Part shown: positions 47,624 through 59,455 of the stretch, one piece after another
Position numbering within the stretch: the stretch's first letter is position 1
Layout of the letters: every line of letters starts with the position of its first letter
Origin: Ipomoea triloba
Taxonomy: Eukaryota; Streptophyta; Magnoliopsida; Solanales; Convolvulaceae
Length of the DNA stretch: 64,000 bases
Reading direction: 5' to 3'
Assembly: GCF_003576645.1 (NCBI RefSeq)
Contig: NC_044925.1
Coordinates: forward strand, 5,971,244-6,035,243
Notes under the pieces: model-generated
The model's input: the letters and a program-made list of their open reading frames with translations, nothing else
Told to the model about the DNA's origin: nothing
Database searches by the model: none
Made by a program: the position numbers and the translations under genes

Positions 47624-48100
47624 GAGTTAATTCTACTGCCACTCTTATTTTTTGTGGAAATTTTAAATTTAATCTTAAATTATCACTTTTGTCATTTAAC
47701 ATTCTAGACTATTATTTTAAATACTTTTAATTATTTTCATGGCTTTTTATATTTTAATAAGGATATTTTTATCTTTTCATATTTTTCTTTGGTTATTTTT
47801 CTAGTTTCAACTAGTTTAATTGGTTTAGGACTTTAGGTAACCTTTGATTTTTAGTAATCATATTTTTCAACCGGTTTTAGTAAAATCCTGAACCAACTAA
47901 ACCAGTTGAAACCGAAAAAAAAATAACAAAAAAAAAATATGAAGAGATAAAAATGTTCTTACTAAAAATAGGAAAAGTCATGAAAAAGAATAAAAGTATC
48001 AAAAAATAATAGTCTTAAATGTTAAATGACAAAGGCAATAGTCTGGGACTAAATTTGAAATTATCACTAAAGACAAAAGAAATCTAGTTGAAATTAACTC
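47624..48100. mobile_element. MULE-type MITE, 477 bp
   Basis: Inverted repeats of about 240 bp make up nearly the whole element, from gagttaattctactgcc to its partner ending gttgaaattaactc. The flanks ttatttata and ttattttta agree at 7 of 9 bases. Its terminus gagttaatt matches that of the element at 45280-46310, so the two probably belong to one family. Confidence 0.7.
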
Positions 48101-48139
48101 TTATTTTTATTTTAACACTACTTAAACTTCGCTAGTTCC

Positions 48140-48452
48140 TACCTTTGTGCTAAATTAAGATTTAAATTTTAAAAAAACAATAACTATACAAAAATAATTA
48201 CATCAAGGAGTTATGATGTGACAATTTGTGCTAAATTAAGATTTGAAATAGAAACAATAATTACATAAAATAATCACACTAGAGAAATATGATGTGACAA
48301 TTTGTGATAATAAAAAAATTAAGCACACAAAAATAAATAGGGGTTAAACTTGTGTGATTTTTATAAAGGTAGAAAGCATTTCCCTTTTTAATTTTACTCC
48401 TATATTACAATTAACAAATATCAAAACAAAAACAAAAACAAAAAACAAAAAA

Positions 48453-48499
<47 letters not shown>

Positions 48500-48720
48500 A
48501 AAAAAAAAAAAAACAAAAGAGAGAGAGAGAGAGGGAAAATGGTTCTTAAAAAAGATATGTTTAGATGTTAGTTAAAATTTACTAATACTAATCTTGGTAA
48601 AAATTATTTCGTTCAAACTAAAAACATAAAAATATTTTTAAAGAAATGCTTCATACCCTTACAAAAATCACACAAATTGTCACTTCCCAATTTAGTTATT
48701 TTTGTGTGATTAGTTTTTAT
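48140..48720. repeat. Tandem and inverted block with a long A-rich tract
   Basis: A unit ending gatgtgacaatttgtg is duplicated (about 48146-48230 and 48231-48310). Its complement reappears near 48660-48700 (cacacaaattgtcac). Between them lies an A-rich tract with scattered C (48421-48520) and a GA run. It may be a MITE enlarged by the A tract. Confidence 0.5.
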
Positions 48721-48790
48721 TCTTTTTAATCCCAACTTGTGGCAAAAATGAATGAGTTTTGTAGGGAGGGGAAATGTTTATATCAATAAA

Positions 48791-49043
48791 TTATTGTGTG
48801 GACTATGGACTATAGTGCTAAATAGACCATAACAAAAAAACATGTACATTTTTTTCATATGCTGAATGTTTATTATACAAAATAATGTGCTTTTAGTACT
48901 CAAATATTGTAGTTTCTCTGAATATAGTGTACATTTTTAATATACTAAAAAGTAAAAATGCATTATTTATATACTGAATATATATTATTTGATAATATGA
49001 TCCACACAGCTCTATAGACCATCGTCCACATCATCCACAATAA
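48791..49043. mobile_element. Hairpin-ended MITE, 253 bp
   Basis: The ends ttattgtgtggactatgg and catcatccacaataa are inverted. The interior has acatttttaatatactaaa and atgctgaatgtttatta repeats, as in the cluster at 28121-28790. It lies 10 bp from the next MITE of the same general group. Confidence 0.6.
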
Positions 49044-49052
49044 TGACAATCG

Positions 49053-49781
49053 TTATACCCTGCACCACAGTGCACATAGCAATGTGCACCACGTACGTAA
49101 AACGACGTCGTTTCGGTGTTAGTAGACGCAAACGCGAATGACTTAGGGAATTCATTATCTATAATACACATAATCATTATCTATAATACACAGAACGTTT
49201 GCCTAGAATACACAGAATGTTTGCCCAGAATATTAACACAAAATACACAAATGTTAGTGGACGCGAATGACTTCAGGGAATTCATTATCTATAATACACA
49301 TAATCATTATATAGAATACACAGAAGGTTTGCCTAGAATACACAGAATGTTTGCCCATAATACACAGAATATTGATGCCCATAATACACAGAACTCATCC
49401 TCCTAACATTCGAATGCACAAACACATCACAACTTGTGTTAATAACATGAATACACATAATATTTACACAAAATACACAGAATTCATCCTCCTAAACATT
49501 CGAATGCACAAACACATCACAACATGTGTTACTAACATGAAATCACAACATGTGTTACTAACATGAATACACATAACAGTTGCATATAATACACAGAACG
49601 ATTGCCTAGAATACACAGAATGATTGCCTGGAATACACAGAATGTTAACATAAATAGAGAGACCGGCCGAAACGGGAAACTTGATTTCCAAAAAAAACGG
49701 ACGATTAGTTTACAATGCTCAAAACGACGTCGTTTAGGTATGTGGTGCACATTGCTATGTGCACCGTGGTGCACAGTATAA
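49053..49781. mobile_element. Hairpin-ended MITE with aatacacagaa minisatellite
   Basis: The ends (ttataccctgcaccacag and ccgtggtgcacagtataa) are inverted and internally palindromic (tgcacatagcaatgtgca). Palindromes aaacgacgtcgttt occur near both ends (49098 and 49722). The core is a minisatellite based on aatacacagaatgtttgcc and a duplicated block (cattcgaatgcacaaacaca at 49409 and 49497). It is clearly a sister of 26241-26712. Confidence 0.75.
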
Positions 49782-50240
49782 TTTGCCCAATAATGATTGT
49801 ATTTTTTAATACCAGGCTTAAAAACTCACTCAATTTTTTTTAAAATCATGTTAATGAACATATTTTTCTAAATTAAAACCAAAGAAAAACTAAAAAAACG
49901 GAGAATTAAAAAACTAAAAAAAGTTGTAATTGAGAAAGAGAGATCTCAAAATGAGTTAATTAAAGTGTATAAGAAAATATTGAAAGCTAACTCCATTTCT
50001 ACTTTCTAGTAATACAATGGAGTCCTACTCAGGAACTCTCTTCTCAAATTGTAATAACCAGATTAAGTAGGTACTAAAGACCACTACTACTAATATAGGG
50101 GAGGACAGTAAAAGAAAAGAGGCATAGCCCATAGGAGTCATAATCAAACTATCCAAGCCTTTGTCATATTGCTAGTTTTCTGAATGCTGCAGCAAACAAC
50201 TATTCTAACTTCAGAAATATAAAGAAGAGAGAGAGAGAGA
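49782..50240. other. No gene; downstream flank of the RRM gene
   Basis: AT-rich DNA with a GA microsatellite near 50228-50246. The 3' untranslated region of the minus-strand gene probably ends around here. Confidence 0.45.
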
Positions 50241-50729
50241 GAGAGACCCTACTTTCATATTCTAGTCATATTAAATCTCAAGTCATTTGTCCTATACATA
50301 TGCATTATGTATTGCTGTAGTTTATGGCGGCCCTATTTGACGAAACATAGGATCCTGAAGGGATCTTTCCTTACAGATTTCTTCTGATACTTTGGGCTCA
50401 CTATTCAAACTTTCTGCATAAACAACCATGAATTTTCAAGCATCAGAAAGAACCCCAACCAACTACTATGAAGCTTTTGGCAAATGTGAAAAAAACAAAG
50501 GAATCAAAATAAGATAAAATCGCATGGTTGATTGAAAAGCGTTAGGTAGACAAATCTTACCAAAATTTTGTCCCCCCAATAACCATGGTCAACTATTTTG
50601 CCTATACTTTCTATTACTTGCTTCTTGGTCAGATGTTAACCTTGCGAAGAAAATCAAAAGCTTTAGATCTGGAGCACTTGTTAGCTTGATAGTGTAAAAG
50701 AGGACTGTGGTGAATTTACCTGGGCATCT
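50240..50729 (-). other. 3' untranslated region with intron
   Basis: After the TGA the transcript probably splices from cccag|gtaaat (intron 50719-50414, acceptor tatgcag) into a second untranslated exon. The junction lies about 10 nt after the stop. The polyadenylation site was not determined. Confidence 0.5.
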
Positions 50730-53167
50730 TCATGTAACATGATTGAACAGAGGGTGCATGCCGGTAGAAGTGCCAACAAGTGTAGGGGTGTTGTAAGAAA
50801 ATGGAGTTGGTGAGAAACTGTCATCAGTTCCGGTCGGTAGGTTTTCAGCAGCGACAATTTTACCTGGAAGGATGTGCTCTAGGCCTCTATAGGAATGATT
50901 GTGAGATCAAAGCATTAGAAATATATTGTACATATGAATAAATGAAACAAAAGCAACTGCAAAAAGCTTTATTCTTTTCTTCTTTTTTTTTTTCTTTTTT
51001 TTTTTTATAAACTATGCTGCTTATCACCTTTTATGAAGTTCAGGGCTGTTGCATCGCTGCTTCTTGCAGCTATCTTCACTTCCACTGTTGTTCTCTTGAC
51101 CTGCTGCACTTGCCTCATGGCTACTGTTGTTTTCTGTTTCAATGAAAAAAAAAAAAGAACAAAATCTTACAATGTGAAAACTAAAATGTGCAACAAATAG
51201 ACATTTAGTTTAACAAATGGAGACAAGAACAAACCTTCCGTGACTTGATAGTTTGGTGACTGAGAGTTGCTCTGGCAAGAGACTGGAATGACAGGTGATG
51301 AGCTACACTGGAAGTGATTATACTTTTCTTTATTCTTCACGTCCATAAGTTGCAAATCCATTAACCTCCTGCTATGAAGATCAATGGCTTTCTGCAACTC
51401 AGCTTCCTTCTCTAACTTTCTTCTAAGCAAAGCCTCCTGTGAATTGTTGAACATTCTCGGTCCTATAAACAACAAAAGGAGACTCAGGAACCTGGAAAGG
51501 AAATACAATACAATACAGGTTGATAGCTCTTACCAAACGGAAGATCATAGGGCTCCCTAGAATCAAGACCAGATGGGCTTAAACATGCCGAGAGCTTTCC
51601 TATATCCATATGATGCTGTTGTTGCTTCCTATATTTTCAATTGACAACACAACATCAATCATAGAGGAATGGATCAAGCATTGCATATACAATTAGTGAT
51701 GTCAAGTACCTATTCTTCTCTAAGATTTTCCCCTTCTCCTTGTAGGGTTTAACAAGCACACGACAATCACACACAAAATGAGGATTTCCTTTTGCCAAGA
51801 TGAGCTTCACAGTCTCCGGGTAGACAAACGTAACAAAACCAAACATCCGCTTCTGCTGATATGGAATCCTAACATCATGCACCGGCCCATATATACTACT
51901 TCAAACAAAAATTAAGAGCAACCCACAAAGATAAGTCCGCAACTCCAACACACAGAATATTCAGAAAGATCAGATGGAAGCAAGAACCAATTATTACCTA
52001 AAGTAATTAGAAACATCCTCTTCACTAAATGTGCTATCAGCTGGAAAAGTCAAGTAAATTTGGTGCAAACAAGCATCCGAGTAAAAATCACATGGCACCT
52101 CTGGTGGGGGGCAATGCCCAAATCTCTGCAACTCCTCACCTATCATAAATGGAGCTGCTGCCAATCTGCAATGCAGCAAACACCAGTGAGGCCATTGTAA
52201 AAGCTCCAACTACCAAAAGGTGTCCCAATCCAACAATTAAGATGTCTATACCATACCACTCTCTCAAAGAGGTATAATATGGTAAAAGTCGTGGCCTTGT
52301 AAACTAACAATCATTACAGCTTACATACATTGTAGACTACAGATTGAAAGGCAACAAGTCAAATTTGTAAAGTTACTAGTTGCAGTAAAAGGCAATAATT
52401 AATATATAATTACTACAAATGCTAAAGAATACCAGAACAAAAAAGGCATATGAGATTATGAGAACAGAAATAGTCGTCAAGGCAACGCAATGCAGGGTAT
52501 AGAAATATAGAATAGAATCCCTAGAATTTTCAAAAAAAAATGCAATTAAAGGTAGCAACTTCACTCCTTTTATTTAAGTTACCAAACCTAGTAAAAGAAA
52601 ATACCTGGGGGGATTCTCATTCAAATTACTCATAATGGCGTTGGTGTTGTTGTAAGTGAGGGGATAGTGAAGCCTCTGGTGCTGAAGGCGATGGGCTTTC
52701 ATACGCAGAAAGTGGTCGAAAGAAGAGTCCTGTTTGGTAGGCGCATGCAGAAGCTTGCGAGGAGGATTATACATGCTATCGTCGGAATCACTGGCGAATT
52801 CAAGCTCGTTTTGGTTGTGGTGCGTTTCCTCCGACTCGTCGAGAAACCGGAAGTGATCGACGGGGAGAGAAACGTTGGCATTAGACCAAGGAGACAGAGG
52901 AGGGGACGAATGAAATTGAAAGGGGGGAATCGTGATTCTCAGGGACGCCTGGGAAAACGGAGGAGAAGAAGAAGAACAAAGTCCCAAGCCAGCCTTGACT
53001 TGGGAGATGAGCGAGAGGAGAACAGCGTCCGGGCCGTGTGCTAATCTGATAACATCCTTGTCCCCGTGCTCCCGAATCAGAATATAACCCAAGATTTTAG
53101 AGGCATTATGCGGATCAAAGCTCTGAATCCTGGAAAGAACTTTGTTTGTTGCTTCCATGGTATCCAT
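50730..53167 (-). CDS. RRM protein of the plant C3H (CCCH/RRM) family, finger not found
   Basis: Probable nuclear or cytoplasmic RNA-binding protein; its exact target is unknown. Seven coding exons on the minus strand: 53167-52605, 52165-51998, 51898-51710, 51628-51534, 51462-51235, 51133-51028 and 50886-50730. All introns are GT/AG and the frame is kept through 501 codons. The start at 53167 has a good context (gccATGG). Residues 5-60 match the family's N-terminal module ([17 protein letters not shown]). An RRM spans about 221-300, with RNP2-like QIYLTF at 223-228 and RNP1-like KRMFGFVTF at 260-268. A charged helix lies at about 345-377. Family members usually carry a C-x-C-x-C-x3-H finger between these parts; residues 100-190 here contain no cysteine or finger pattern. 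A 3' untranslated intron is likely at 50719-50414. I am sure of the family and confident in the exon structure. Confidence 0.9.
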
Positions 53168-53440
53168 GGCGGAATGAAGGAGGGAATTGGAAACGAAGAA
53201 ACACAGTGAGTGAGTGAGAGAAGAGAGTAGAACAAGTAAAGACTGAAGAGGAGAGGGCAGAGAGTTTAAAAAGAAGAGGAATTCCTTCTTTTTTTTAATT
53301 TTTAATATTAATAGCTTGGATGAGTGGTGAAAGAGACGTGAGAGCCGGGTTGTGGACCCAAGAGTCAAAATGTAACTGTTGGAACACTTCAAATCAAAAG
53401 TAAAAAGACTCTCTCTCTCTCTCTCCAATTCACAAATCAC
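53168..53440 (-). promoter_or_regulatory. 5' leader of the RRM gene with GA run
   Basis: The minus-strand leader upstream of 53167 is purine/pyrimidine-biased, with a GA (CT on plus) run at 53408-53426. Such runs are common in plant leaders. No clear TATA box was fixed. Confidence 0.4.
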
Positions 53441-53839
53441 AAATCACACTATGGTAATTGGTAGGGGATTTTTTTTTTCTTATGTATACCATCAATTAAT
53501 ATTACATATTTTATTATTATTATTATTTTAAAAATATATTATATTTAAAAAAAGTGACAAACACACGTAACATACAGCAACTAACAAGCACATATAACGT
53601 ACGTGTTTTTCACTTTCTATGAGCCAGTAGACCCGCGTAACATACAACGCCTACAAGGTTCATAGATGTAGCACACTCATAGTATTTTTATTCTTTTTCT
53701 AAGTATCCATGCATTTGTAGAAAAATGGTGACTTGTCAAACGTAACTGATTTGGCAAGGGATTTGTGGATGCCATTAGTCTTAACGCTCTTTTTAAAATC
53801 AAACCATACAAAATGCAATTAAGTAAAAATAGTTGGTAA

Positions 53840-54600
53840 TCGTCTATGTACGAATAACATGGACTTTCTATAATTTACATATGTCCTATAACATGTTTCT
53901 TCCACACGTCCATACTTGTATTCTATCTTGGACGATTGTGGTTGTCTTCAATGAAAAATTATGGTTGTCACAAAGGTGTATCTTTGAAGAAGAGAATACT
54001 AGACCAAAAAATGTAATTGAGTCCAAATAGTAGATAATCGTCTAATTACAAGTAACGACTTCCACATAACCTTCTATATATTATTTACATTGGTCCTTCA
54101 TGTGATCATAGTTGTATGATATATTATACAGTTGTAGTTGACTTCATTAAACAAATATGATTGTCACAAAGGTGTGTTTCTCAATGAAAAAAGTAAAGTG
54201 GCAGATAGTTGTCCACCATTTTTATGCAAACGTGTCTACCTCTTCTACATGACCTTATATTATTTACATAGATCTTTCACGTGACCACAGTTGTATTCCA
54301 TCTTGGACGGTCATTGTTGACTTCTTTAATTTAATGAATTTAATTTAGTGAACAGTTATTATTGTCACATGGACGCATCTCCCAAGTAAAAAAAGATAGC
54401 GATGAACAAAAAATTTAACTGAATCCAAATAGGAAGCAAGTAATCTTCTAATTACTCTTAACATGACTTCCATATGACTTTCTATCATTTATGTGTAATT
54501 TTCATGTGACCATAAATGTATTCAATCTTGCACAATTGTGGTTGACTTCAATCGGCAACTCTAATTGTCATAATGGTGTGTTTCTTAAATTAAAGTACCA
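53840..54600. repeat. Diverged tandem array upstream of the RRM gene
   Basis: Four diverged copies, of about 180-230 bp, with anchors such as catgactttctata (about 53859, 54056, 54235, 54461) and ttggacgattgtggttg (about 53929, 54129, 54305, 54533). It lies within 0.4-1.2 kb upstream of the gene, in promoter range. Confidence 0.7.
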
Positions 54601-54608
54601 ATAATCAA

Positions 54609-54800
54609 CTAAAGACCTTGTGGTCTAGTGACATTCGGTGTCCCAGTTAACACTCTCACATGGATGATGGGAGTGGGTTTGAGCCTCAATAGAGGCAGCA
54701 AACAAGTCAAATTTTTCCAAGACTAACTTAAAATGTTTATTTGATAATTTTTCCCCTAAATATTTAGATGTATTGTTAAAAAAAAAAAAAAAAAAAAGAA
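54609..54800 (+). repeat. SINE copy B (tRNA-derived)
   Basis: The block ctaaagaccttgtggtctag, with box-B-like gggtttgagcctc, matches SINE copy A at 46372. It ends in a long A run (54779-54797), as expected of a retroposed SINE. Confidence 0.75.
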
Positions 54801-55420
54801 GAAGAAGATATTTGAAGAGTGTTAAGTCTTAAAAAAAATAACGAGATATTTGATTATAATCTGAAATATCGATCACTTTTAATCTAATTGCATGAATTTG
54901 TCACTTTTAATCTAATTGCATGAATTTGACATATCTAGGGAGTCTGTTGCATTTTTTAAAAGTTGTATGACTCAATTGTATTTCTGGTTCATTGACTAAG
55001 TTGGCTATTATTTTTAAATAATAAAAAGGACTAAGTGAGTATTTGGTTCAAGTTATACAACATAACCAAGGGTATGCAAGCTTTGTAATATCACATTTTC
55101 ATGTTTTGGTTCATGTTATCTTACTTTCCCAATGGAATACAATATTCTCCAATGATTGCAACATACCCTCCATATTGAATTTTGAAAAGAATGTAATTTC
55201 CTCACAACTCAAGTTTTCTAAGATTCTATATGCATATTTATTATTTTTTCTCTTTTAATTCTAATTATTATGAAATATATAGTTTATGTAACTTATTATA
55301 TGTATCATATTTAATTATTCTTTTGTAATATATTTTATTTTATTTCTTATTACGGCATACTAGCTTATAAAATAATTTTGTTTATCAAGTTCAAGCTCTT
55401 AGTTAATTATTTTTTTTTGG
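54801..55420. other. No gene seen
   Basis: AT-rich DNA with a 27-bp tandem duplication (ttttaatctaattgcatgaa at 54877 and 54906). No coding signal. Confidence 0.55.
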
Positions 55421-55590
55421 GAAAATTGCGAGTTTGGTCCCTGAGTAATACCCAAGTTCCGACTCAATTCCTGAGTTATGACCGTATTCATTTTTAGTCT
55501 CTCAGTTATGAGCGAAGTGGCGCTCTTGGTCCCCGACCATTAAAACTGACGGAAAAATTAAAAAAAAATATTTAAAATTTGAGGGATAAT
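55421..55590. mobile_element. Single end of a MULE-type element
   Basis: The stretch gcgagtttggtccctgagta, with later gttatgaccg and cttggtccccgaccatt blocks, has the style of the MULE-type ends in this window. No inverted partner was found before the LTR element at 55811. Confidence 0.4.
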
Positions 55591-55810
55591 AAAGTAGGAA
55601 ATTCACATTTTATTCTCTTTGTGATATCAAAACCACTTTCACAATATTAATTTTCACTTCTTAGGCTCTTATTTCAAGATTCTTCAATTCAAAAAGAATT
55701 TCAATAATTTTAATATGACTTGTTAGGAACCTAGCTCTCGTATAACAAACTTAAGACTTAGCATAAATAAAGAAACACTTGATTATTGTTTTCAGACATG
55801 TGAAACACAC

Positions 55811-56238
55811 TGACGGTATATATGTTACCGGATAATATTGAGATTGAATAATACTAGTTGAATACAATGAGTAATCAGTACAATAGACAAATGAGTAACA
55901 ATGCCACAATGTAGATCTGTGTACTTAGTGAGAGTGAGTGATTTGAGTACAATATAGTAGTGTTGCGTGTGATAAACAAAGTCCCCCTCCTCTACTACAA
56001 GTCTGCTACTTACACTAGCTCTTCCTCTAGTAAGTGTAACGGAATGCCAGTAATGGTGAGCTGCATTGAGTGCTGGTAATGGCGAGCATTCATTGAGTGC
56101 TGGGTCGTGATAATGGAGAGCCGTTGGAGTAATTATCATCCCATCAATGTGTCGTCTTTGTGTAACGGGTGACCGTTTGTTGCATTCGGGTCAGTGCTGA
56201 TGATTCGAGTCGGGTACTGATGCCCAATTATCCTAACA
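55811..56238 (-). repeat. 3' LTR of the small retroelement
   Basis: TG...CA ends on the minus strand. The first 184 bp (plus coordinates) are repeated at 59615-59798 at high identity. Confidence 0.75.
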
Positions 56239-56324
56239 CTAGTCCCCCCACTCCCTAGCCAGCGAGAGTGGTTGAGGTGATTTTGGGAGTAATAACTTGT
56301 GTAAAATTGTGTTTTTTTCGAACA

Positions 56325-56470
56325 GTAAGATAATTGTGGCCGAGGTGCGGGACCTCGGCCACAGTGGCTGAGGCACGGGGCCTCGGTCATGGCCGAAGTG
56401 ACGACCTCGGCCAAAATTGGCCGAGGTGACGACCTCGACCAAAGTTTGGCCGAGGCATGGCCTCGACATA
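56325..56470. repeat. Palindromic 'ggccgaggt...acctcggcc' cluster
   Basis: Repeated inverted motifs (ggccgaggtgcgggacctcg, ggccgaggtgacgacctcg) form several short hairpins in a row within the internal region of the retroelement. Confidence 0.75.
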
Positions 56471-56564
56471 TTTATTATTATTATTTTTTATTTTTTTTTG
56501 TTTTTTTTGGCGTTTTGCGTGTGAGCTCACTTCGACCAACCGTAGGCTCGGTCAAAGGTCAGCT

Positions 56565-56820
56565 CTCCTGTTAGGTAGCTAGCGAAATCGGATCTCGTGC
56601 CGGCCCTAAGAGAATAGAGTGTGGTATTTTCGTAGCAAAGCCTTAAGCTTTACCCAGAAAACACCCTCCCGTTAGGTAGCTAGCGAGATTGGATCTCGTG
56701 TTGGCCCTAAGAGAATAGAGTGTGGTGTTTTCGTAGCAAAGCCTTAAGCTTTACCTAGAAAACATCCTCCCGTCAGGTAGCTAGCGAGATCGAATCTCGT
56801 GCTGACCCTAAGGAAATAAA
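56565..56820. repeat. About 100-bp tandem repeat, 2.5 copies
   Basis: Units starting ttaggtagctagcgagat, with gtggtgttttcgtagcaaag and gccttaagctttac, repeat from about 56572, 56672 and 56774. Confidence 0.85.
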
Positions 56821-56849
56821 GTTTTATTTTATTTTAATTTCACGAAATT

Positions 56850-57000
56850 TGAGAGGTGACGCCACTTGAGGAGGTGACGCTGCTTGAGGATGTGACACCA
56901 CTTGAGGAGGTAACGCCACTTGAGGAGGTGACACTGCTTTAGGAGGTGACGCCACTTGAGGAGGTGACGCCACTTGAGGAGGCGACGCCACTTGAGGAGG
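56850..57000. repeat. 18-bp minisatellite split by the solo LTR
   Basis: Units of gaggaggtgacgccactt run to 57000, then resume at 59456 (cgacgccacttgatgagc) beyond the inserted LTR. In frame, this array reads as a repeated Pro/Ser/Val peptide on the minus strand, which I regard as incidental. Confidence 0.85.
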
Positions 57001-57005
57001 CGACG

Positions 57006-59455
57006 TGTGACACCCCAACTTTTCACAAGCCGAAATAGCTAAACTTTAACACAAAAGCTGCCTATCTCAACTATCAAACATAACATAGCGGAAGCGATTT
57101 ATAACCCAAGGGGTATCATGCCACATCTAGGTAAGAAAAGCACGGCCTAGATGCACAGGCTAACCAAAAACTGAACCAAACTGCATAGATATAATTATAT
57201 AAATCCTCAAAACATATCCAAAACATTCAAAATCTAAACAAGAGTATATAATCTCATCATTGACACACAGGCCCAAAACATAAAGTCTAAAACAACATAA
57301 ACTAGTCTAAGCCGCCTCATAAAGATAAGCTCTAACGCGCTCTCACTTAGACTTATTCCATACCTGGAAAACATACAAGAAGCCATTAGCAAAAGACTGC
57401 TAAGCAACCACCACTCACACCCGCAATGAAATACATATATATATAAGTTTGTAAATAGGTTTACACACCCATATAGAATATACACACCAACGAATTGTTC
57501 AGCATTTAAAATCGGATACTCAACAACAATACGCTGAATAAAAGATAAACCAAGACTTCTCAACAATACCAATATCCAACCGAATCATGAATATAATGGA
57601 ATACTCATGAGAAACAACCAAACAAGAATACAACCAAGAATAATCAATAACCAACGAGATATGATGTAACTCAAGAATCAAGTAAGAGACCAAACATACC
57701 TCAACGTAAGGATAACACTAACCCTTACCCTCCAACCAACTTACCAATCCTCATACCAATCATCAAATCCAAACTCAGTTCATAGAGGCAAATAATGCCC
57801 GAATCATAGAGGCAAATGGTGCCCCAAATACACAAAGGCAAATCGTGCCCGAAATATACACGGAGGCAAATCGTGTCCGAATACATAGAGGCAAATAGTC
57901 CTCAAATACACGGAGGCAAATGGTGCCCATATACACAAAGGTAAATAGTGCCCAAATACACAAAGGCAAATAGTGCCCAAATACACAAAGGCAAATAGTG
58001 CCCAATAACCCCAAAGATACTCAAAGATCCACCATCCACATCCAACCTCAACCTCAGCCCAAGAACAACTACTCAAAGTGTTCATCTCAGATTATGAACA
58101 CAAACCAACTCCCAGGTAGTATAATCAAGGATTCAACTAACCAAGAGACTCAAAATATGGACCAAGAGATATGAATAAATACTCCAAAGACATGGTAGAA
58201 TACCCAACAAAATACTCCAACAATGTCCAGACCAAAAAGGGAAACAATCAGACAATAGATCACAGAATAGGTTACTGGAACCAGAATGCCATCAGAACTG
58301 GCGGAACACACCAACGGAACACCTAGCTCCGCCACACTCCTCCGCAAGAAGGAGGCGGACAACCTTGGCGAAAGACCTCCCTCCGCCATCCCCCACCGTT
58401 ACACACTTGCGGAAGGCACCAACAGGGCACATTATTCCGTTAGAGTCCTCCGTAAGTGTGATCCAACCCTTCCCAGAACAGATCAGACAGACTACGCAAA
58501 GTTCATTCCAGAATACCAAAAATAGGATTATATTGCTCAGATTACAACTCCAGAAGCCAAATAAACAAGGAATCCATACCAATAAATATCCATACACAAC
58601 AAGATACAAAGGATCAAGAACACAAGTTCATAATCCATCAAAATGACTTCACAGACAACCAACAATAGGCTAACAACAAAGAAATTCTCAGGATTCCAAC
58701 ACCAAGTCATATATATAGATCATGAGTGAAAATAGGTTTAATGAGACATGGATGGTTACCTCTTGAAGCACACTTCACCCAAGAAAACCTCAAAACACCT
58801 CACAAGGCACCACCTCCATCTTGATCATCTTTTCCCAAAAGATCCCCAAAAGAACACCATAAGAACTTGTATAAAGATTATGAAAATAACATGATGCAAG
58901 GTATATTCCTAGAGATAGACACTTACCAAGCCTTAGCAATCCTAAAAGAGCAATCTTGGCATTGAATCTTGAAGATGAAAGTGTAGGATTCACTTAGGGT
59001 TCTTTAGAGGTGAAAGGAGTAGGGTGGATTATATTTGCAGGAAATGAAAAGGGAAATAGGATTGTAAGTACAAGGCTTTTATATTAGTAGGGAAAGATCA
59101 TTACATATATTATGTATGTATCAATTAGGGTAAGGCATAAAATAATGGGCCCTTATAAAATGGGTCTCACATTATTTATTATACTACTAGTTTGTAAGGA
59201 ATTAATCCTCCAAGAATAAATATATATTGGGCCATTATATAAAATGCCCTTACTTATAAGAATTGTAAGGATCCAATTGAAATAAATCCCTTACAAGAAT
59301 TAAATCAAGAATTGGGCCTTAGAATAAATAATTAATTCTGGAATAAAATATATATGTATATCAATTGGAAAGATTAAGCCCAATTAAATCAAATAAATTG
59401 CCCGGTGGAAATAATTACCGGTCTCAAGGCTTGAACGAATTTACGGGGTACTACA
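57006..59455 (+). mobile_element. Solo LTR of a Ty3/gypsy-type element, 2450 bp
   Basis: Starts tgtgacaccccaac and ends acggggtactaca, with mirrored TG...CA termini. The 5-bp duplication cgacg flanks it (57001-57005 and 59456-59460). The tgtgacacccc start is typical of Tekay/Del-type chromovirus LTRs. No internal region or second LTR remains, so it is a solo LTR. Strand is taken from the TG start and could be the reverse. Confidence 0.85.
57780..58010. repeat. 25-bp minisatellite inside the solo LTR
   Basis: About nine diverged units of acacaaaggcaaatagtgccc. It produces open frames on the minus strand with no biological support. Confidence 0.85.

Noticed and set aside
48354..48575. Lysine-rich ORF
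   Set aside because: It is a translation of an A-rich tract and GA run.
56824..57026. Proline/serine repeat ORFs on the minus strand
   Set aside because: They read an 18-bp minisatellite in two frames; no conserved protein.
57775..58085. Cysteine-rich repeat ORFs on the minus strand
   Set aside because: They read a 25-bp repeat inside the solo LTR.
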